From a bacterium (GTDB taxonomy: Bacteria; Pseudomonadota; Gammaproteobacteria; Pseudomonadales; Moraxellaceae): a stretch of 64,000 nt of DNA. The notes under the pieces were generated by a model that saw only the letters and a program-made list of their open reading frames with translations, had not been told where the DNA came from and ran no database searches. The stretch covers positions 499,842-563,841 of the forward strand of contig JAQSDB010000003.1 of the NCBI GenBank assembly GCA_029945725.1, written 5' to 3'. The translations under genes and the position numbers were made by a program. Positions 28,041 to 37,661 of this stretch are shown here, in pieces (positions within the stretch are counted from its first letter, which is position 1; each line of letters begins with the position of its first letter).

Positions 28041-30365
28041 ATGTCGGCCATCGATGTCCAGATTGCCCGCACCATCGCCCAGGAACTGGGTGTCCGCCCG
28101 CAGCAAGTGGAGGCCACCATCGAGCTCCTCAACAGCGGCGCCACCGTTCCCTTTATTGCGCGTTACCGCAAGGAAGTCACCGACGGACTGGACGACACGC
28201 AGCTGCGCAATCTGGAAGAGCGCCTTGGCTATTTGCGCGAAATGGAAGAGCGCCGCAGCGCCATCCTGAAAAGCATCGAAGAGCAGGGCAAGCTGACGCC
28301 GGAACTGAAGGGCCAGATTCTCGGCGCCGACACCAAGGCGCGCCTCGAGGATCTGTATCTGCCGTACAAGCCGCGCCGTACCACCAAGGGCATGCTGGCG
28401 CGTGAGGCCGGCATTGAGCCGCTGGCGGACAAGCTGCTGGCGGATCCGGCGCTGGTGCCGGAAACGGAGGCGCAGGCCTTTATCAATGTCGCGCTCAATT
28501 GCGCCGATACCAAGGCCGTGCTGGATGGCGCCAAACATATCCTGATGGAACGCTTTGCCGAGAATGCCGATCTGCTCGCGCGCCTGCGCAGCTACATCAA
28601 CGAGCATGCCGAACTCAGCGCAAAAGTTGTCGCGGGCAAGGAAACGGAAGGCGCCAAATTCCGTGATTATTTCGAGCACCATGAAGCCCTGAAAACCGTG
28701 CCCTCGCACCGCGCCCTCGCGATGTTCCGTGGCCGCAATGAAGGCGTGCTGACACTGGCGCTGGAAATTCCCGGCCTTGATGCCGGCGCGCCGCATCCGG
28801 CGGAAGGCATGATCGCCGCGCATGCCGGCATTATGCCGGGCCAGGGCCGCCCGGCCGATGCCTGGCTGGCAGAAGTGGTGCGCTGGACATGGCGCGTGAA
28901 AATGCTCACGCACCTGGAAACCGATCTGCTCGGTGACCTCAAGGCGCAGGCCGAAGAAGAAGCCATCAAGGTGTTTGCGCACAATCTGAAAGACTTGCTG
29001 ATGGCAGCGCCGGCCGGCCCGCGCGCCACCCTCGGTCTTGATCCCGGCCTGCGCACCGGCGTCAAGGTGGCCGTGGTGGACAATACCGGCAAGCTCGTTG
29101 ATCACGGCGTGATTTTTCCGCATGAGCCGAAGAAGGAATGGGACAAGTCCATCGCCATGCTTGCCGTGCTGTGCGAACGCCACAAGGTGGACCTGATTGC
29201 GATCGGCAATGGCACGGCTTCGCGTGAAACCGACAAGCTCGCCGCCGAACTCATCAAGAAACATGCCGAACTGAACATGACCAAGATTGTCGTCAGTGAA
29301 GCCGGCGCCTCGGTGTATTCCGCTTCGGAGCTGGCGGCTCAGGAATTCCCGACGCTGGATGTGGTGTATCGCGGTGGCGTTTCGATTGCGCGCCGCCTGC
29401 AGGACCCGCTGGCCGAGCTGGTGAAAATCGATCCTAAGGCCATCGGTGTCGGCCAGTACCAGCACGATGTGAACCAGGTGAAACTGGCGCGCTCGCTGGA
29501 ATCCGTGGTGGAAGACTGCGTGAATGCCGTGGGTGTGGACGTGAACACGGCGTCGTCAGCCCTGCTCGCGCGCATTGCCGGTCTCAACAGTACCATCGCC
29601 GGCAATATCGTCAGCTATCGCGACAGCAATGGCCGTTTCAACAGCCGCGACGAGCTGAAGAAGGTGCCGCGCCTGGGTGAAAAAACCTTTGAGCAGGCTG
29701 CCGGATTCTTGCGCATCATGAACGGCGAGAACCCGCTGGATGCGAGCTCCGTGCATCCCGAGTCCTATCCGGTGGTGCAGAAGATTGCGGCCGCTTCCGC
29801 GCGTGATGTGCGGGGCCTGCTGGGGGATGCGCGCTTTCTGAAAAGCGTGAAGGCGGCCGATTACGTTGACGAGAAATTCGGTCTGCCCACGGTTACGGAC
29901 ATTCTGGCGGAACTGGAAAAGCCGGGTCGTGATCCGCGTCCCGAGTTCAAGACTGCCACCTTCCAGGACGGCGTGACGGAAATCAGGGATCTGAAGCCGG
30001 GCATGATCCTCGAGGGCGTGGTGACCAACGTCGCCAACTTCGGTGCCTTTGTTGACATCGGCGTGCATCAGGATGGCCTCGTGCACATCTCCGTGCTGTC
30101 CAGCAAGTTCGTCAAGGACCCGCGTGAAGTGGTGCGTGCCGGTGACATCGTGCGCGTGAAAGTGGTGGAAGTAGACGCACCGCGCGCCCGTATTGCACTG
30201 ACCATGCGCCTTGATGATGTGGCGGCTCCTGCACGCAAAAGTGAAGGCGGCAAACCGGCATCACGCAATGACAGTGTCACCAGCAAGCGCAGCTTCGGTG
30301 AGCAGGCCCCGGCCAAAACCGGCAGCCTTGGCAGCCTGTTGATGAAGGCCGGTGTAAAGAAATAG
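28041..30365 (+). CDS. tex: Tex RNA-binding transcriptional accessory protein
   Basis: 774 residues from ATG 28041 with RBS AGGAG. The N-terminal helical domain contains [20 protein letters not shown] YqgF/RNase H-like fold follows ([17 protein letters not shown]), then helix-hairpin-helix repeats ([15 protein letters not shown]) and a C-terminal S1 RNA-binding domain ([21 protein letters not shown]). Tex acts in transcription or transcription-translation and decay complexes. The Ser/Lys-rich tail is typical. Confidence 0.97.
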   Translation: MSAIDVQIARTIAQELGVRPQQVEATIELLNSGATVPFIARYRKEVTDGLDDTQLRNLEERLGYLREMEERRSAILKSIEEQGKLTPELKGQILGADTKARLEDLYLPYKPRRTTKGMLAREAGIEPLADKLLADPALVPETEAQAFINVALNCADTKAVLDGAKHILMERFAENADLLARLRSYINEHAELSAKVVAGKETEGAKFRDYFEHHEALKTVPSHRALAMFRGRNEGVLTLALEIPGLDAGAPHPAEGMIAAHAGIMPGQGRPADAWLAEVVRWTWRVKMLTHLETDLLGDLKAQAEEEAIKVFAHNLKDLLMAAPAGPRATLGLDPGLRTGVKVAVVDNTGKLVDHGVIFPHEPKKEWDKSIAMLAVLCERHKVDLIAIGNGTASRETDKLAAELIKKHAELNMTKIVVSEAGASVYSASELAAQEFPTLDVVYRGGVSIARRLQDPLAELVKIDPKAIGVGQYQHDVNQVKLARSLESVVEDCVNAVGVDVNTASSALLARIAGLNSTIAGNIVSYRDSNGRFNSRDELKKVPRLGEKTFEQAAGFLRIMNGENPLDASSVHPESYPVVQKIAAASARDVRGLLGDARFLKSVKAADYVDEKFGLPTVTDILAELEKPGRDPRPEFKTATFQDGVTEIRDLKPGMILEGVVTNVANFGAFVDIGVHQDGLVHISVLSSKFVKDPREVVRAGDIVRVKVVEVDAPRARIALTMRLDDVAAPARKSEGGKPASRNDSVTSKRSFGEQAPAKTGSLGSLLMKAGVKK

Positions 30366-30436
30366 ACAGAAAAATGCGGCAGTGACAGGATTCCTGCCAG
30401 ACTGGTCCGGCAGGGCTTTCACAGGGGCGGTACGAG

Positions 30437-31390
30437 ATGAGCGCAGACAAAACCCTTTCCTTCGTGGTGCCGGCCTTCAACGAGGCTGCCAACCTGCCGG
30501 CCCTGTTCGCTGCCTTGAGCGAGCTGTCCGGGCAGCTCGCCATGAAAACGGAAATCGTGCTCGTGGACGATGGCAGCAGTGATGACACCGCTGCGGTGGC
30601 CGAGGCCTGGATGCCGCGGATCAGCCTGCGTTATCTGGCGCTGTCGCGCAATTTCGGCAAGGAAGCCGGTTTGACGGCTGGTCTGGAAAATTGTCGTGGC
30701 GATGTGGCCATTCTTATCGATGCCGACATGCAGCATCCGGTGGCCGTGATTCCGGAGATGCTCCGTCTCTGGCAGGGCGGTGCTGAAATGGTGCTGACCG
30801 TGCGTCAGGACCGGCATCAGGAGCCGTTGCCCAAACGGATTTTCACGCACGCTTTTTACCGGCTGGTGAATTTCGGTGCCAACCTGAATGTGCCGGAAAA
30901 TGCCGGCGATTTTCGCCTGCTCGACCGCAAGGTGATTGATGCGCTGCTGCTGTTGCCGGAGCGCAACCGCTTCATGAAGGGTTTGTATGCCTGGGTGGGC
31001 TACCGTACGGCGATTATTCCCTATATGCCGAGCCCCCGCCTGAGCGGAGAATCGCACTTTCATTTCTGGAAACTGTTGTCACTTGGTTTTAGCGGGATAA
31101 CAGCCTTCTCGGCATTTCCCTTGCGCCTGATCAGCCTGCTTGGCATTGCCAGTGCCGTGGTCTCTTTTTTCTTTGGCCTCAGTATTATTTTTGCGCATTA
31201 TTTTGAGCATGAAGTCGTGCCGGGCTGGGCCACCATTGTGGTTGCCATCAGTTTTTTTGCCTCGGCGCAGCTGATTGCCACCGGCATTCTGGGCGAGTAT
31301 CTCGCTCGCGTGTATGAGGAAGTAAAAAGGCGCCCGACCTATCTGGTGTCACGCGATGTTGACGGCAGTCATTTGCCGCCGCGCCCATGA
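30437..31390 (+). CDS. GT2 polyisoprenyl-phosphate glycosyltransferase (GtrB/DPM1-like)
   Basis: 317 residues. The GT-A domain has FVVPAFNEAANLP, VDDGSSDDT and DADMQHP (DxD-like metal site), then two C-terminal transmembrane helices (about 230-290) as in GtrB, ArnC and YfdH. It likely charges undecaprenyl phosphate with a sugar at the cytoplasmic face. The stop overlaps the next gene (gtrA-like) by 4 nt, so the pair forms a synthase plus flippase module used for O-antigen, teichoic-acid-like or lipid A glycosylation. The sugar is unknown. Confidence 0.9.
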   Translation: MSADKTLSFVVPAFNEAANLPALFAALSELSGQLAMKTEIVLVDDGSSDDTAAVAEAWMPRISLRYLALSRNFGKEAGLTAGLENCRGDVAILIDADMQHPVAVIPEMLRLWQGGAEMVLTVRQDRHQEPLPKRIFTHAFYRLVNFGANLNVPENAGDFRLLDRKVIDALLLLPERNRFMKGLYAWVGYRTAIIPYMPSPRLSGESHFHFWKLLSLGFSGITAFSAFPLRLISLLGIASAVVSFFFGLSIIFAHYFEHEVVPGWATIVVAISFFASAQLIATGILGEYLARVYEEVKRRPTYLVSRDVDGSHLPPRP

Positions 31391-31770
31391 TGCGTACCTT
31401 GTTGCGCTTCGGTGCCGTGGGCGCACTGGCGGCATTGACACACTATGTTGTTGCGGCGGTTTGCATCCATTTTGCGCTGACCTCGCCTGCCTGGGCGAAT
31501 CCTGCCGGCTTTGCCACGGCCTTCTGGGTCAGTTACTTCGGGCATTACCATTTTTCATTCGCGGCCGATGAGCGTGTCGCACATGGCACGGCGCTGCCGC
31601 GCTTCCTGTTGACCGCCGTGCTCGGTTTTTGCGTCAACCATCTGGTTTACCTGGGGCTCCTGCATGCGACGTCCCTGTCGCCTTATGTGGATCTCTTTAT
31701 TGCGCTGGTGCTGGTGGCAGGGCTGACGTTTCTGCTGAGCCGCTACTGGGCTTTCGGCTTGCATCATTAA
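31387..31770 (+). CDS. GtrA-family small membrane protein
   Basis: 127 residues with four hydrophobic helices and the GtrA pattern FGAVGALAALTHY near the start and RYWAFG at the end. GtrA proteins are thought to flip the polyprenyl-linked sugar made by the adjacent GtrB-like enzyme. It begins in an ATGA overlap with that gene. The last 74 bp overlap, tail to tail, the 3' end of the convergent GT39 gene. Confidence 0.9.
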   Translation: MMRTLLRFGAVGALAALTHYVVAAVCIHFALTSPAWANPAGFATAFWVSYFGHYHFSFAADERVAHGTALPRFLLTAVLGFCVNHLVYLGLLHATSLSPYVDLFIALVLVAGLTFLLSRYWAFGLHH

Positions 31771-33412
31771 TCAGGTAGGCATTGAAATTGCGGCCCCGGT
31801 AAACCGGGGCCAGCGTGCCGAGTTCTGCCGGCCGGACTTTGGGCATGGTCAGGATCAGCATGCGTTTTCCTGAGGTCAGGGCCTGGCGGAAATCCTTTTC
31901 TTCCCACAGTCTTTTCGCCGCGTCGGCATCGAACTGCGCCCCGTCTTTCTGTTCGCGCGCCCCGGAGTCATCCTTGACGCCATACCAGTCGTCCACGACG
32001 GCGGTGGTTTGTGTACGGTTGAGAATGAAGGGCAGGTCGTACCAGAAGTGCCGGTAGAAGACGAGTTCGGTGCCCGGTTCCAGCCATTGCTTCACGGCAC
32101 TGTCGCGGGCATTGTTTTTTCCGTCGCCAAACGCGACCACCACAATGACAACCAGTGCCCAGGTCACTGCCACAAATACGCTGTTGAGGAGGACGTCGGG
32201 ACGGTCATTGCGCAGCTGCAGCAGTGCCAGCACGGCCGCCATGATCACCAGCATGGCGCAGGCAGCAGTGACGATGAGCCTGTCATCGGCACTGCTGATG
32301 CCGGCGCGCCCGATGGCATACAGCAGGATGATGCCGAGCACGGCGATCAGTGCCGGTCCGGAGAACTGCTTGATGCGGCCGAAGCGCTGGCCCTGCAGGG
32401 CACTGGCCAGGAGGATGGCGATGGCAGGGGTTGCCGGCAGCACATAACCGATCAGCTTGGATTGCGGAATGGAGAAGAACCCGACCACGGCCACAACCCA
32501 GCACAGCATCAGTAGCGTCAGCTCGCGGCCGAGTTTTTCATTCCAGCTTTTCCACAGCGACAGGCGTGGCAGGAGCAAGGGCCAGGGCAGGAAGAGTACG
32601 AGCAGGATGGCGATATAAAACCACCAGGCCTGCTTGTTGTTGAAGCCGCCCGTGGTGTAGCGCTGGAACTGTTGCTCGATAAAGAAATAGTGAAAAAATC
32701 CCGGAAATTTTTGCTGCACCAGCACAAACCACGGCGCGGCGAGCAGGAAAAAAATCCCGATGCCAAAGGGATTGAGCAGATGGCCGAGCTGCCGCCAGCG
32801 CCCCGTCAGGATCAGCCAGGGTAGCAGGACGAGTCCGGGCAACGCGACCCCGATCAGCCCTTTTGACATCAGTGCGCAGGCACAGGCGACGTAAGCGACG
32901 ATGATCGGCGCGGTCCGGCCCGTCAGCAGGCCATCGGCAAAACAGAGAATGGCCAGTGCGATGCCGGCGGCTACCAGCATGTCGTGGTTGACATACTGGC
33001 TGCCGCCGAACACCAGCATGCTGGTGGCCAGAATCAGTGTGCTGAAACGCGCCAGCGCAGAGCCGACGCGACGACGGGTAAACCAGAAGGTGCCGCCACA
33101 GAGCACCATGCCGGCCATGACGGAAGGCAGCCGTGCGACCCATGCCTGGGGGCCGAATACGGAAAACAGTCCCGCATCCATCCAGTACAGCAGGGGCGGT
33201 TTGTGGAAAAAGGGCAGGCCGTTCTCGCGCGGAATCAGCCAGTCACCCGAGACCATCATCCAGCGCGCCACATCGGCATAGCGGCCCTCGTCGGGAATCG
33301 CCAGTTGCCGCAGCGGCGAAGGCAGCAGCAGCCAGAGCAGGATGGCCAGCAGAAAATAAAGGTCTTTGCGCTTTTCTGCGGGCAGTAATGGCGTGAAAGG
33401 TGGCCGGATCAT
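31697..33412 (-). CDS. ArnT-like family 39 glycosyltransferase
   Basis: 571 residues. The N-terminal loop IPDEGRYADVARWM carries the acidic pair typical of GT39/ArnT/PMT enzymes, followed by FHKPPLLYW and about twelve membrane segments, then a periplasmic C-terminal domain. Such enzymes move a sugar from undecaprenyl phosphate to lipid A or protein on the periplasmic side. The convergent GT2/GtrA pair could supply the donor, so the three genes may form one lipid A or envelope glycosylation module. The last roughly 25 residues are a low-complexity Ser/Pro/Ala tail encoded opposite gtrA. Confidence 0.9.
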   Translation of the reverse strand: MIRPPFTPLLPAEKRKDLYFLLAILLWLLLPSPLRQLAIPDEGRYADVARWMMVSGDWLIPRENGLPFFHKPPLLYWMDAGLFSVFGPQAWVARLPSVMAGMVLCGGTFWFTRRRVGSALARFSTLILATSMLVFGGSQYVNHDMLVAAGIALAILCFADGLLTGRTAPIIVAYVACACALMSKGLIGVALPGLVLLPWLILTGRWRQLGHLLNPFGIGIFFLLAAPWFVLVQQKFPGFFHYFFIEQQFQRYTTGGFNNKQAWWFYIAILLVLFLPWPLLLPRLSLWKSWNEKLGRELTLLMLCWVVAVVGFFSIPQSKLIGYVLPATPAIAILLASALQGQRFGRIKQFSGPALIAVLGIILLYAIGRAGISSADDRLIVTAACAMLVIMAAVLALLQLRNDRPDVLLNSVFVAVTWALVVIVVVAFGDGKNNARDSAVKQWLEPGTELVFYRHFWYDLPFILNRTQTTAVVDDWYGVKDDSGAREQKDGAQFDADAAKRLWEEKDFRQALTSGKRMLILTMPKVRPAELGTLAPVYRGRNFNAYLINDASRKPSSGSAETSALPPAPAQ

Positions 33413-33460
33413 GGGTAGTCTCTCGTCCCTAAGAAAGGCCGGATTCTATCGGGTCGGCTT

Positions 33461-33484
33461 AATGCGACCAACTAAATGCGACCA
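33461..33484. repeat. Direct repeat AATGCGACCA x2, 14-bp period
   Basis: Copies at 33461-33470 and 33475-33484 lie in the 89-bp divergent gap between the GT39 gene and the ChbG/HpnK gene. This could be a regulator site with helical-turn spacing; no regulator can be named. Confidence 0.5.
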
Positions 33485-33501
33485 GGTTGCCAGGAGTTTT
33501 A

Positions 33502-34302
33502 ATGCGCCAGCTCATCATTTGTGCGGATGACTATGCCCAGGATCCGGCCATTGATGCGGCCTGCCGGGAGCTGCTCGCTGCTGGCCGGCTGACAGCCGTC
33601 AGCTGCATGGTGCTGAGTCCGCGCTGGCCGGCTGCTGCCCGGGAGCTGCGGGCAGCAGCACCGGCCGCCGAGGTTGGCCTGCATCTGGATCTGACGCATG
33701 GCTGGGCGGGGCGCACACGGTTTGCCTCTCTGGGGAGCCTGATGCTGCAGGCCTGGCTGCGGGTGGTTGACCGTGCCTGGGTCAATGCCGAGATCTGCCG
33801 CCAGCTGGATGGCTTTGAGCAGGTCTGGGGACGCGCGCCGGATTTTGTCGATGGCCATCAGCATGTGCACCAGTTGCCGGTGATTCGGGAGGCGCTGCTG
33901 GCCGAGATGAAAAAACGCTATGGCGGCCTGGCGCGGCGCCCGTGGATACGCTCGACCTGGTCTTCGCGGCCGCCCCGTGGCCTGAAAGCGCGGGTGTTGC
34001 AGTCGCTGGGAGGTACCGGGTTCCGCAAGGCGGTGGCTGCTGCAGGATTTTCCTGCAATACCGATTTCATCGGGGTTTACGCCTTCGATGCGACGGCGGC
34101 TGGTTATCGCCGGCAATTGAAGACGTGGCTGGAGGAGTGCCGTGACGGTACTGTCCTGATGTGCCATCCGGCGCAGCAGCCGGTGGCCGGGGATCCCATC
34201 GCGGCGGCACGCGTGGTGGAGTTCGAGGTGTTGCGGGACGACAGCTTCCCCGGCCTGCTGGCGGCCTGCCGGATAGGACTGATGAACCGTGGCAGGATGT
34301 GA
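33502..34302 (+). CDS. ChbG/HpnK (YdjC-like) carbohydrate deacetylase
   Basis: 266 residues from ATG 33502, chosen for AGGAG 6-7 nt upstream. The family metal-site motifs are present: ICADDY at the N terminus, HLDLTHGW, DGHQHVHQLP and a late MCHPA. The enzymes remove N- or O-acetyl groups from sugars or hopanoid intermediates. Next to a GT39/GT2 module it may trim a glycolipid (HpnK-like), but no hopanoid genes are in view. Closely followed by a thioesterase gene. Confidence 0.88.
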   Translation: MRQLIICADDYAQDPAIDAACRELLAAGRLTAVSCMVLSPRWPAAARELRAAAPAAEVGLHLDLTHGWAGRTRFASLGSLMLQAWLRVVDRAWVNAEICRQLDGFEQVWGRAPDFVDGHQHVHQLPVIREALLAEMKKRYGGLARRPWIRSTWSSRPPRGLKARVLQSLGGTGFRKAVAAAGFSCNTDFIGVYAFDATAAGYRRQLKTWLEECRDGTVLMCHPAQQPVAGDPIAAARVVEFEVLRDDSFPGLLAACRIGLMNRGRM

Positions 34303-34400
34303 TTGCGCGGTTTTCCCCTGCCATCAGGGGCGGTCTGTCGCTTGCACCTTCAATCCGCTTTTTTGCTAAGCTCGCCGGCCCCGGTACGAGTGTCCTCTTG

Positions 34401-34805
34401 ATGAAACACAAGGCTCATATCCTGCGCGATGAAGGCTCCCGCTTCAGTCGCCATCTTGGCATCCGTTATGTCAGCGTCGCGGATGGTGTCTGCACCGCCG
34501 AGATCGACATGGCCGATTACCTGCAGAATGTCGTGGGCGGTTTTCATGGCGGCGCCGCGTTTGCGCTGATCGACTGCGCCATGGGCGCGGCCATCTACTC
34601 CCTGCTGGACATCGAGGAGCTGGCCGCCACACTGGAAGCCAAGACCAACTACATACGGCCGGTGCGCGAAGGGCTGGTCCGCTGCACGGCACGGGTGATC
34701 CATCGCGGCCGGCGTACGGCGGTGCTGGATGCCGAGGTAACGGCCGGCGGCAAGCTGGTCGCCAAGGCCAGCGGTACTTTTGCCATCTGGAAGAATGAAG
34801 GCTGA
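34401..34805 (+). CDS. PaaI-type hotdog thioesterase
   Basis: 134 residues from ATG 34401; the longer open frame upstream is an artefact running through the deacetylase 3' end. The hotdog signature NVVGGFHGGAAFALIDCAMGAA holds the HGG motif and catalytic Asp. The second half (TNYIRPVREGLVRCTARVIHRG) is typical of acyl-CoA thioesterases. Substrate unknown: phenylacetyl-CoA or other aromatic or medium-chain acyl-CoA. Confidence 0.85.
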   Translation: MKHKAHILRDEGSRFSRHLGIRYVSVADGVCTAEIDMADYLQNVVGGFHGGAAFALIDCAMGAAIYSLLDIEELAATLEAKTNYIRPVREGLVRCTARVIHRGRRTAVLDAEVTAGGKLVAKASGTFAIWKNEG

Positions 34806-34947
34806 TTGCCGGATTTAAGAATCCTTGAGCCGGTGCGGGGTGAAACGGCAGAAGCCGCGTTCATCCGCTGCTGGTGGTAGTTGAGTGCGACACATCCTTG
34901 TGTCGGCTCGGCCCTGCTTCCGGGGCCCGATCAATGAGGAGTTTTCT

Positions 34948-36510
34948 GTGGATGCCACTCTTTCCCATGCCCTGGCATGGCTTGCTCCCGAGGCTTCCCG
35001 TCTGCGCGGCATGCGCCGTGGCCTTGAAAAAGAGTCACTGCGTATTGATGCCAGCGGGCATCTGGCGCAGACGCCGCACCCCTCCGCCTTTGGTTCGGCG
35101 CTCACGCATCCCTGGATTACCACGGACTACTCCGAGTCGCTGATCGAGCTGATTACGCCCCCCACGCTTTCGATTGCCGAAACCCTGGGCTTTCTCGACG
35201 ACACCCACCGTTTTGTTTATCAGGGGCTGGGTGACGAGCAGCTCTGGGTCAACTCCATGCCCTGCATCCTGGGCGAAGACGACACGATTCCGCTGGCACA
35301 ATACGGCAGCTCCAATATTGGCCGCATGAAGACCCTGTACCGCCGCGGTCTCGGCGTGCGTTATGGCCGCAAGATGCAGACCATTGCCGGCATTCATTAC
35401 AACCTGTCTTTTCCGGACGAGTTTTTCCTGCACTGGCAGGAAAAGGAAGGCGATACACGCCCGTTGCAGGATTTCCGCTCGGAAAAATACTTTGGCCTGG
35501 TGCGTAATTTCCAGCGCGAAAGCTGGCTGCTGCTGTATCTGCTGGGCGCCAGTCCGGCAGTTTGCGCGAGTTTTTTGCGGGGTCGCGAGCACGGCCTGCA
35601 GGACGGCGGGCACGGCACGCTGTATTTGCCAAAAGCCACTTCCCTGCGCATGAGTTCGCTGGGCTACCAGAATACGGCGCAGGCCGATTTGCGGGTTTCC
35701 TACAATGGCGTGGATGAATATGTGCGTGACCTGACGGCAGCGATTCATACGCCGTTTCCGCGCTTTGAAGAGATCGGCCTCAAGGATGCCGCTGGTGAAT
35801 ACCAGCAGATCAACACCAATGTGCTGCAGATTGAAAACGAGTATTACGGTCTGGTGCGGCCCAAGCGCACCATCCAGCGTGGCGAGCGGCCTACCCAGGC
35901 ACTGAGCCGGCGCGGTGTGGAATACGTCGAGTTGCGCTGTGTCGACCTGAATCCCTTCAATCCCGTTGGCATTGATGCCACCAGCGCCCACTTCCTCGAA
36001 GTGTTTGCGCTGCACTGCCTGTTGCGCGATGCGCCGGTGTTCACCGACAGCGAATACCGCAGCCTGCCAAAGAACCAGCAGCAGGTAGTGGAACGCGGGC
36101 GTGATCCTGGCTTGATGCTGCGTTTTTGTGGCGAGGAAAAAGGTTTCCAGGAGCTGGCGACCCAGATCCTGACAGAGCTGGCTGCCGTGGCGCCGCTGCT
36201 TGATGAAGCCTATGGCACGAAGGAGTACTCACTCGCCATTGCCCGCGAAACCCTGAAGCTGGAAAGCCCCGAGCTGACCTATTCCGCCATTGTCTTGCGC
36301 GAGCTGAAAGACAATGACTGCTCCTTTTTCGAGTTCGCCAAAAAGACGGCGGATGAGCATGGTGTGTATTTCCGCCAGCGTCCGCTGGACGAGCCGCACG
36401 CTGGCCGGTTTGCCGAGCAGGCAGCGCTCTCGCATCGCGAGCAGGCAGCAATCGAGGCGGCGGATGCCCTGTCTTTTCCCGATTTCCTGAGCGCCTATTT
36501 TCGTGACTAG
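34948..36510 (+). CDS. gshA: Glutamate-cysteine ligase
   Basis: 520 residues from GTG 34948, preceded at ideal spacing by GAGGAG; the frame opens at 34885 but those codons lack support. Proteobacterial GshA features: RGLEKESLRI, ALTHPWITTDYSESLIELITP, QTIAGIHYNLSFP and YVELRCVDLNPFNPVG. It makes gamma-glutamylcysteine, the first and regulated step of glutathione synthesis. gshB is not in the window. Followed 40 nt later by dsbB. Confidence 0.97.
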   Translation: MDATLSHALAWLAPEASRLRGMRRGLEKESLRIDASGHLAQTPHPSAFGSALTHPWITTDYSESLIELITPPTLSIAETLGFLDDTHRFVYQGLGDEQLWVNSMPCILGEDDTIPLAQYGSSNIGRMKTLYRRGLGVRYGRKMQTIAGIHYNLSFPDEFFLHWQEKEGDTRPLQDFRSEKYFGLVRNFQRESWLLLYLLGASPAVCASFLRGREHGLQDGGHGTLYLPKATSLRMSSLGYQNTAQADLRVSYNGVDEYVRDLTAAIHTPFPRFEEIGLKDAAGEYQQINTNVLQIENEYYGLVRPKRTIQRGERPTQALSRRGVEYVELRCVDLNPFNPVGIDATSAHFLEVFALHCLLRDAPVFTDSEYRSLPKNQQQVVERGRDPGLMLRFCGEEKGFQELATQILTELAAVAPLLDEAYGTKEYSLAIARETLKLESPELTYSAIVLRELKDNDCSFFEFAKKTADEHGVYFRQRPLDEPHAGRFAEQAALSHREQAAIEAADALSFPDFLSAYFRD

Positions 36511-36550
36511 GCCGGCTCCCCCGGCCTTGCAATAATCACCGGAGTTTTCG

Positions 36551-37045
36551 ATGCCGTTCATTCCCAGTCCACGCCAAACCTATTTTGGTATTTTTCTGGC
36601 CACGCTCATCGCCATGGTGGCGGCGCTGTGGCTGCAGCATCACGAGCATCTTGAGCCCTGCCCGCTGTGCATTTTCCAGCGTGTTGCCATGATGGCCACT
36701 GGTGTCGTGGCCTTGCTGGCTTTTCTGCACGGGCCGGGGCGTACCGGGCGCCGGGTCTATGCCGTGCTGACCTTGCTGGCGGTATCGGCCGGGGTGGCGG
36801 TGGCGGGTCGTCATGTCTGGTTGCAGCATCTGCCGCCCGAGGAAGTTCCCGCCTGCGGACCGGGGCTGGACTACTGGATGGATACCTTCCCGTTTCATGA
36901 AGTCCTGATGAAGGTATTCCGGGGCTCCGGCGAGTGCGCGGTGGTGGACTGGACTTTTATGGGGCTGGCCCTGCCCGCCTGGACGCTGCTGGCTTTTCTC
37001 TGCCTGGGCGCTGTCACCCTCTGGCAGCTGTTGCGCCGGGCCTGA
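36551..37045 (+). CDS. dsbB: Disulfide bond formation protein DsbB
   Basis: 164 residues, four transmembrane helices. Redox pairs are C37-P-L-C40 in the first periplasmic loop and C102/C129 in the second. DsbB reoxidises DsbA and passes electrons to quinone. Arg42-region QRV and the ALPAW segment fit the family. In Pseudomonas a dsbB-type gene (dsbH) also sits beside algQ. RBS GGAG precedes ATG 36551. Confidence 0.96.
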   Translation: MPFIPSPRQTYFGIFLATLIAMVAALWLQHHEHLEPCPLCIFQRVAMMATGVVALLAFLHGPGRTGRRVYAVLTLLAVSAGVAVAGRHVWLQHLPPEEVPACGPGLDYWMDTFPFHEVLMKVFRGSGECAVVDWTFMGLALPAWTLLAFLCLGAVTLWQLLRRA

Positions 37046-37125
37046 TGGCGGCAGTCCGGCTTGCCATTGACGTGTCGCAGGCCTAGCCTCGAGGCTCGTT
37101 TTCAGCAAGCTGCCAGGGAGGCACC

Positions 37126-37587
37126 ATGCTTATTCAGTCCAATGGTCCGGAGCATCACAGTCGTCGTGTTGACGGGCTCGTGCAGCACTGGTTGCAGGAT
37201 CGCCAGGCCTTGATGATGACGCTGCGCGACGGCCTGCAGGCGTTTGATGTTTCCGTGTGGCCGCAGCGCATCCAGGCGCTTTGCGAGGCTCTGATGGATT
37301 ATGTGTCTGCCGGTCATTTCGAGATTTATGACGAGCTGCTGGCGGAGGCTGAACAGCGCGGCAGCCGTCATCTGGCGGCCGGCCTCGCGCTTTATCCGCA
37401 TCTGCAGGCAACGACGGATGCCGTTCTGCAGTTTAATGACCGGCATGAAGGGCCTGGCGAGCCCGGCAGTCTCGAGCGCGTGCCGCTGGAGCTTGCCGAG
37501 CTGTTGCCGGCACTGGAGCGACGCTTCGAGATTGAGGATCGCATGATTGCCTTGCTGCATGAGGGGCATGAGACTAGCGCCGTGTGA
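37126..37587 (+). CDS. algQ: Rsd/AlgQ anti-sigma-70 regulator
   Basis: 153 residues, all-helical, with VDGLVQHWLQDRQ near the start and GHFEIYDELL, matching the Rsd_AlgQ family. The protein binds sigma-70 region 4 and helps alternative sigma factors in stationary phase; in Pseudomonas it regulates alginate and siderophore genes. It lies in the same order as in Pseudomonas (dsbB-type, algQ, FKBP, algP). RBS GGGAGG is followed by ATG 37126. Confidence 0.92.
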   Translation: MLIQSNGPEHHSRRVDGLVQHWLQDRQALMMTLRDGLQAFDVSVWPQRIQALCEALMDYVSAGHFEIYDELLAEAEQRGSRHLAAGLALYPHLQATTDAVLQFNDRHEGPGEPGSLERVPLELAELLPALERRFEIEDRMIALLHEGHETSAV

Positions 37588-37614
37588 GGGATCAGTCCGC
37601 TTCCTGAAGACGCC

Positions 37615-37651
37615 CATAAAAAAACCGGAGACAGGCTCCGGTTTTTTTATG
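37615..37651. terminator. Bidirectional terminator algQ/FKBP
   Basis: 16-bp perfect arms CATAAAAAAACCGGAG / CTCCGGTTTTTTTATG, loop ACAGG, between convergent genes. Confidence 0.94.
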
Positions 37652-37661
37652 CCCGCGGGAA

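Noticed and set aside
28029-29465. 478-codon minus-strand frame opposite tex
   Set aside because: Composition shadow; Tex domains on the plus strand are complete.
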